64,000 nt of DNA from Drechslerella dactyloides. Its lineage: Eukaryota; Ascomycota; Orbiliomycetes; Orbiliales; Orbiliaceae. Under the pieces are notes generated by a model. That model had not been told where the DNA came from. It did not search any database and saw only the letters and a list, made by a program, of their open reading frames with translations. The stretch is taken from NCBI GenBank assembly GCA_020064725.1, contig JAGTWJ010000010.1, positions 1,054,001-1,118,000 of the forward strand. Reading direction: 5' to 3'. The position numbers and the translations under genes are program-made. This document shows, piece by piece, positions 58,530 through 64,000 of this stretch (positions within the stretch are counted from its first letter, which is position 1; every line of letters starts with the position of its first letter).

Positions 58530-61347
58530 ATGCCCCGTTTTCCGTCCTTCCTCGTTTCAGCTGCTCAAAACTATACCAGAGGTCTGAGGGCGCCGAAACA
58601 ATATCCACATATCAGAACCTTCGCAATGGCTATGTCGTCTCATACGGTGCCCCCGGTAAGCTTTCTACCGACAGCTCCACTCTCACTGGATATTTCCCTA
58701 TATGCTATATTACCACCTTTTTGTTTTTTATTTTCGGAGACGGGGATGATTCATTCCTGATGGGGATACCGATCAGGTTGTGCAAAGTTTCGTCCAGGAA
58801 GCATCCGTACCATGCTGACCTGAACGTCGACGGCGATGTGTGTCTGTCTGTCTGAAAATAATATGATAGCTCAAGGACAAATCCCTGTTCAAAGAGAATG
58901 TGGCTTTCGTAAATGGAAAATGGGTCAAGGCGAAGTCAGGCAAGACATTCGAAGTCCACGGTAAGCCAGGCTATCCTTGACGAATACTATACGCTCTATG
59001 GAACACTCGCATCGGTGGATCCGCTCCAAGAAGCCGATTTTATTGCGCATCGTGCACAAAAGTGGTACCTGCGCAGCATCCGGAATGCTCAATCATGGTA
59101 TATATATCGCAATTCAAACTGCAATATACGCAGCGGGCATTCTCCATGGACAGGGCTATCCCGAGTAATGAGACGGAGAAAAGAAAGTTGCAAACGAAGT
59201 CTCTCATCGCAGTCGACGTAACTGGAATAACATCGTTTCCTCGCAGATCCTGCCTCAATGAAACTCATAGGAACGGTCCCTGAGATGGAACAGACCGATG
59301 TGAACGAGGCGATCGACCATGCCTCTGCTGCCTTCAAGGATTTTCGCAATACGCTAGCCCGTGACCGAGCACGGATGCTGAGGCGGTGGTACGATCTGAT
59401 GATGGAGAACAAGGAGGACCTTGCGACACTGATAACCTGGGAGAACGGCAAGCCTACTGCTGACGCGCTCGCTGAGGTGAACTATGCTGCCGGATTCCTC
59501 GAATGGTTTTCTGAAGAGGCTCCGCGCATCTATGGTGACAATATACCTCCCAGCGTCGCGGGCAACAGAATGGTTACCGTCAAGCAACCCGTGGGGGTCT
59601 GTGCCTTGATCACGCCGTAGGTAGCACCACTGGCCGCTGACAGTTTTATTTTTATTTTTTTCCCTTTTCCTCCTCGATTCCGAAACAACCGAGCCGGCAT
59701 CTTTATATCCGATCTGTCATGCGAAGGATAATTCCTTTCCTCGCTCTACACCGAAAGGAAAAAAAAATCCCATCGGCATGAAACTTGATATAGCTATATC
59801 AGCTGTCAGATCATTGGACAAATGTGCTAACGCTCCGCTAACAATATTAGCTGGAACTTCCCTGCTGCGATGGTCACACGAAAGATAGGCCCCGCTCTTG
59901 CCGCTGGGTGCACTGTCGTCGCGAAGGCCCCCGGCGAGACACCGTTCACTTCGTTGGCCCTTGGAGAGCTGGCGCAGCGTGCCGGTATACCACCTGGGGT
60001 TGTGAATTTCGTGACAGCGCTTGACCACACGCCTGCCATCGGCACCCTGCTCTGCGAGCACCCTTCCATCAAGAAACTCTCCTTCACGGGGAGCACGAAT
60101 GTGGGGAAATTGCTCATGAAGCAGTCGTCCTCCACTCTTAAGAAACTTTCCTTCGAGCTGGGAGGAAATGCTCCACTCATTGTGTTCGATGTGAGTGATT
60201 AAAAACAGTCCGCCCCAGCCCCAATTGCAAGCAAGCAAGCCCAAAGGCCGTGCCGAAGGCAGCTTGTTCTTTCTGGCTAAGGGGGGTTTTAAGGCAGGCC
60301 AATTAGAGCCGCCGATTGACCTCCTTCTTCTTTGTGTTCGTCGTCCTTTTCATTCTACATGACCTAATGCATTTCTGCCTCGCCGTTTCCGCCATCCACA
60401 GGACGCAGACCTGGACGTCGCGGTCGCCGGCGCCATCGCATCCAAGTTCAGGACGAGCGGTCAGACGTGCGTCTGCGCCAACCGTATCTATGTGCAATCC
60501 GGGATATATGATCAATTCGCGCAGAAATTTGCCGAAAAAGTCAAGAGCGGTTTCAAGACGGGCTCTGGGTACACCGAAGGAGTCACCCACGGTCCCCTGA
60601 TTCATAGCAGGGCGGTGGCCAAGGTCGAGCATCATATCCAGGACGCCATCGCGAAGGGTGGCAAGGTCATCTTGGGTGGTCAGCGCATACCGGATCTCGG
60701 GGAGAACTACCACCAGCTGACCATCATCACCGGCGTGACCGGGGAGATGGCCATCGCTGGCGAGGAGACATTCGGCCCCGTGGCCGGTCTGATCAAGTTC
60801 GAGACAGAGGAGGAGGTTATCAAGGCGGCCAATACGGCGGATGTCGGCCTGGCGGGCTACTTCTTCTCAAATGACGCGAGGAGGGTGTGGAGGGTGGCTG
60901 AAGCTCTGGAGGGTATGTCGGTTGCGACTCAGGTGTCTCTGATGCCGATATCATGCAATGCGGTACTCGCCCGCAGCGTCTTTGATTCAGATGGCTAACT
61001 CCTATTAGTGGGCATGGTTGGGATCAACACCGGCGTCATATCAGATGTTGCTGCTCCGTTCGGCGGAGTCAAGTGGTCTGGCTTTGGCCGGGAAGGGAGG
61101 TGAGTTCAGAGTCCATTCATCCATAAATGACCATATACACATCTACATGTACCCCAAAGATCCTGGTATGGGTCATGCGATACCTGCCGTCTATGGCTAC
61201 GGAATTGCGAGTTTAGCCTCTCTTCCGGTATCATATCAGACATTTGTACGCGGCAGCTGACGAGTTCGGTTAACCAGCAAATACGGCGTTGACGAATACG
61301 TTGCCATCAAGACCATGACCTTTGGCGGAGTCCATCCAGCCATTTGA
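58530..61347 (+). CDS. UGA2: Succinate-semialdehyde dehydrogenase (SSADH)
   Basis: The seven exons 58530-58655, 58870-58960, 59247-59616, 59851-60190, 60402-60912, 61009-61099 and 61278-61347 encode 532 aa. The first 35 residues are basic and Ser/Ala-rich, compatible with a mitochondrial presequence. SSADH marks are [30 protein letters not shown] and [19 protein letters not shown]. The general base is E298 in ELGGNAP. The active site is GQTCVCANR, with catalytic C332 and a second cysteine C334. The C-terminus has [24 protein letters not shown] is typical of SSADH; in the human enzyme the two cysteines form a redox switch. The enzyme converts succinate semialdehyde to succinate, the last step of the GABA shunt. 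Introns are 96-286 nt, far longer than in genes left of 25 kb. Its neighbour in divergent orientation is another ALDH. Confidence 0.96.
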
Positions 61348-62246
61348 TTTCAGCACTGCGCAGCTGCGCTGGTGTCTTTCGTTCGATGTTCTCCTTCGCT
61401 CCCGGTTGAAAGCATACCGAGATTAAAGCAAACATGACATGCAATGCGCAGTGATGTTGGAATTCAAATTCATAATCAAAAAAGTCTCAGCTTGTACCAG
61501 TACAACTGGGTGTAGTGTTGCAATTCTACAAGCATGCATATATTACCCAAGACGTTGATATCCAATGGGAAGCCGATGCCGTGGACGCCGACGCCGAAGT
61601 GTCTTGTGTCCCCGTTGCAGCCCGCGAGAGAAGAATTGAAGTGGTCTAGATTGTCGCCATTCATCTACTGCGCGATTCAGGGCTGCTGCTGTCCTATCGC
61701 CCGCCGAGGTTGAAGCATCGTACTCCGTGCCCTTCGTCTGATAGTTCCAGCATGCGTCTACACACAGACCACAATCGTATATAAGCAAGCATGTGTTGTG
61801 ACTAATCACACGCCATTGATGGCATCATACCGCTGCTAGGCATCCAAACACGTCGGCCCTCCACCAACGGCAAAGGGCAGGCCACCCCTCACGACTTTTA
61901 CCCCTCCGTCGACCGATACAACACTCCATCTCAGCTCAGCGATCTATCTTGCACTGTGTTCACACACCCTCAGCGGTTGATTGTCTCGTCTTCGTCCCAA
62001 GTTAACTTGAAAGCCGGATTCTAGAACGCAGGTGGCCCACCCCGATCCAGCGGCCCCCACCTCAATTTGCATTCCCAATCGGCGGCGAGTGCCAAATCAA
62101 GGAATTGGTGTGAATTGACTGGTATCAGGACGCAAGCTGACCGAGATTAAACCTCAAGCCGACTTGGTCCCAATTGTCCACCTGAGACAACTGCAAGCCT
62201 CGCCAATTAAAGCCGCACGACAGGAGAACGAGAAAAGAAGACCAAA
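61348..62246. other. Spacer between SSADH and thioredoxin-fold gene
   Basis: This 899-bp spacer lies between tandem + strand genes. It should hold the SSADH 3' UTR and the promoter and leader of the next gene. No RNA gene, repeat or further coding region is seen. Confidence 0.6.
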
Positions 62247-64000
62247 ATGGCTGTGAACCCCAAGTTTGCCGCTCATGTCTACTCCGCAGGAGCCGACGAT
62301 AAGCCGGCCAAGGTTCACACCCTGGAGATGTGTGAGTGCCATTTCGATCCGTCCAGAACCTCGTTTACCCCTCGTTCTATAGTATCTTCACGTTTCTTGA
62401 TGTCATGTTCGAGGTCTGGCTCGTATGCGTGTCCCGCTTCGGACTGGGTCACGATCATCTATCACATTTTCAACACATACGTAGCGCGAAACGATAATGG
62501 GATGAATGGGTTGGTAAAGTTACTGTTTAGTGCGCATCGTGCTTGCTGAACTTTACCGCACACGACGCCAATAACTCGTCCGATTATTTGTTTTAAACGG
62601 GCTCACGCTAACATGATTGCTTGCCTCGTCGCATGCGAATTCGGGGCGGCACCATGCAGATCTCGACTTTGTCTGTCCCGTACGTAAGCTAAGCTAACAA
62701 GCTGCTCTGCTCACCCTGCACTTCCCTCCTCCATCTACTTGCCATGATGGGCGTCCATCCGAAGATATGGGCGTTGCATCGCGTGGCGTTGACGAGAAGG
62801 GTGATGCTCGGGTGGAGCTTTGCGCCTGTTTCAACTCTGTCCCAAAAACGCACTTCCCAGGCCCACGGCTGTCCCCATCCCACGGTCTTTATCTCCGGGA
62901 ACAAGAACTTGGGATTCCACGCTGATTGGGTGACATCCATCCACCACTGGGCCACTATTCTTCTAAGCAGAATATCAGAATAATCATGCCTGCATCTTCG
63001 GGCACACAGGCAAGAAAAAAATAAAATAAAAAATAACAAGAGCATTCTCATGCTGACCCAAGCCCCTCTTCGCCTTGATTGTATTTTCTTTCCCCTTCCT
63101 TGCATAAAAAATTAAAATCGGTTGGTTGAGAAGTCACGATACTCGCTCGTGGTGCTGCCGTGTCTCAGAGGGGACAGAAAAGGCTTCAGCCGTCCTTGCC
63201 GTCCCAGCTGGACGCCCCGTTTAGCAATGCAACGGTGCAGCGCCTTGCCCTTCGCGCTGCTCCGCAAAGCAGAGTAAGCTTCGTGCTGAAATAATCAATC
63301 AATCAACCCATTCTTGTGGTCTTTGGGGATCGAGACCGTTGTGATTGCTATCGTGATTATATAATTAATCTCTCCTCTGGGCCTGGAATTTACTCGTCTG
63401 GGTGCTCAGACGCTCAGTTCTACAGGAATCATGCAGCTAACTTGTCCTCTGCTCATTCGCTATCGAATTGCATGGTTCGTTCGTTGCAATAGTTCTCTGC
63501 AAAGTTGTTCAAGAGGTACGTACCCGGCCGATGTACAGACACCTACGTGTCTATGCATCAAAAATGTGAAAAGCCTGCTCCCCGGTTATGCTGTCATGCT
63601 AGAGACACCGAGTGTGCCAGTAACCCGGTCCCTGGTAGAAAAGCACGGGCGTGCATGGGGAACTATTCATCACCGTGGGGGAAAGAAAAATGTGATCTCG
63701 ATCGAAATCAGAAATCAGAAATTCAAGCCGCATTGCATACCAACGACCGTGTACCATGTTCATTGATTGCTAACGAACTGGCTCGGCTTCCAACCGGGAC
63801 GTAGGGTCAACGAGGATGTGATCCCTTACCTCGAGGCGTCAAAGCCAAAGCAAGTGGAGATCATATTTCGCCAGGTATGTGATGATACGTACGAGACTCC
63901 ATGCCATCCAAGTTGAACTTTCTTCCCTTCCTCCATGGATTCAGTATCCCCAAGTCTCCCCTTCCTTCCTCCCTTCCCTGACAACCCTCCGTTTTCCCAT
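62247..64000 (+). CDS. DsbA-like thioredoxin-fold protein, 3'-partial
   Basis: The exons found are 62247-62331, 62660-62679, 63493-63515 and 63805-63874, after which a GTATGT donor leads off the window. The protein begins MAVNPKFAAHVYSAG and reaches LEMYLDFVCPFSAKLFKR at residues 27-43, followed by VIPYLEASKPKQVEIIFRQ. A beta strand ending in D, then C-P-F-S at the head of a helix, is the active-site layout of DsbA/GST-kappa-type thioredoxin folds, here CxxS rather than CxxC. Two exons are only 20 and 23 nt, and the intron between them is 813 nt. Exon order is fixed by phase (1, 0, 2) and by the continuous motif. Function is likely a redox or glutathione-linked reductase, substrate unknown. 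Upstream lie two aldehyde dehydrogenases. Confidence 0.82.

Noticed and set aside
62689..63105. 138-codon minus-strand frame within the 813-nt intron
   Set aside because: No domain and no promoter or splice support; most likely intron sequence read in reverse.

Overview
The window is nuclear DNA of a filamentous ascomycete (Pezizomycotina). The support is GT-AG introns with fungal branch sites (variants of CTAAC/CTGAC), a split nuclear tRNA gene, and protein families with typical filamentous-fungal forms: NOP7, mitochondrial IleRS, SAC1, PIG-U, NatD, SSADH, and a bZIP with an NAGASARFR basic region. I cannot place the genus. No transposon, CRISPR array, organellar or bacterial segment was found. 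Fourteen protein genes and one tRNA are supported. All but two of the protein genes were assembled exon by exon, with phases that close.

Region 1 (1 to about 25.8 kb) is compact housekeeping DNA. In order it holds the 3' part of a NEDD1-like WD40/coiled-coil gene (+), the ribosome-biogenesis factor NOP7/pescadillo (+), a tRNA-Val(UAC) with a 19-nt intron (-), and a large nine-exon gene for a 1315-aa protein of unknown function (-; helical N-terminus, cysteine-rich RING/U-box-like knuckle, C-terminal WD40-like propeller). Then come mitochondrial isoleucyl-tRNA synthetase (+), mitochondrial ribosomal protein bL36m (-), SAC1 phosphoinositide phosphatase (-), PIG-U/Gab1 of the GPI transamidase (+), the histone N-terminal acetyltransferase NatD (-) and a LYRM2-like LYR protein (+). 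Introns up to about 25 kb are 49 to 122 nt, and several gene pairs share short divergent promoters.

Region 2 (about 25.8 to 53.8 kb) is gene-poor. Only an EVE-domain protein (+, 32.9-34.9 kb) and an intronless bZIP transcription factor (-, 42.9-44.4 kb) are recognisable, separated by gene-free stretches of about 7.1, 8.0 and 9.4 kb. These stretches are full of simple repeats, perfect TACATA-type palindromes, homopolymers and one G/C island. Introns of the EVE gene are 274 to 474 nt.

Region 3 (53.8 to 64 kb) holds a divergent pair of aldehyde-oxidising enzymes, an NAD(P)-dependent aldehyde dehydrogenase (-, with an 8-nt microexon) and succinate-semialdehyde dehydrogenase (+). After them comes the 5' part of a DsbA-like thioredoxin-fold gene (+) that runs off the right edge and has 20-nt and 23-nt exons, one of them beside an 813-nt intron. 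Introns remain long here.

The most notable large-scale signal is the coordinated change of intron and spacer length near 25 kb. The most notable single locus is the uncharacterised 1315-aa multidomain protein. I found no convincing novel defence, toxin or mobile system.
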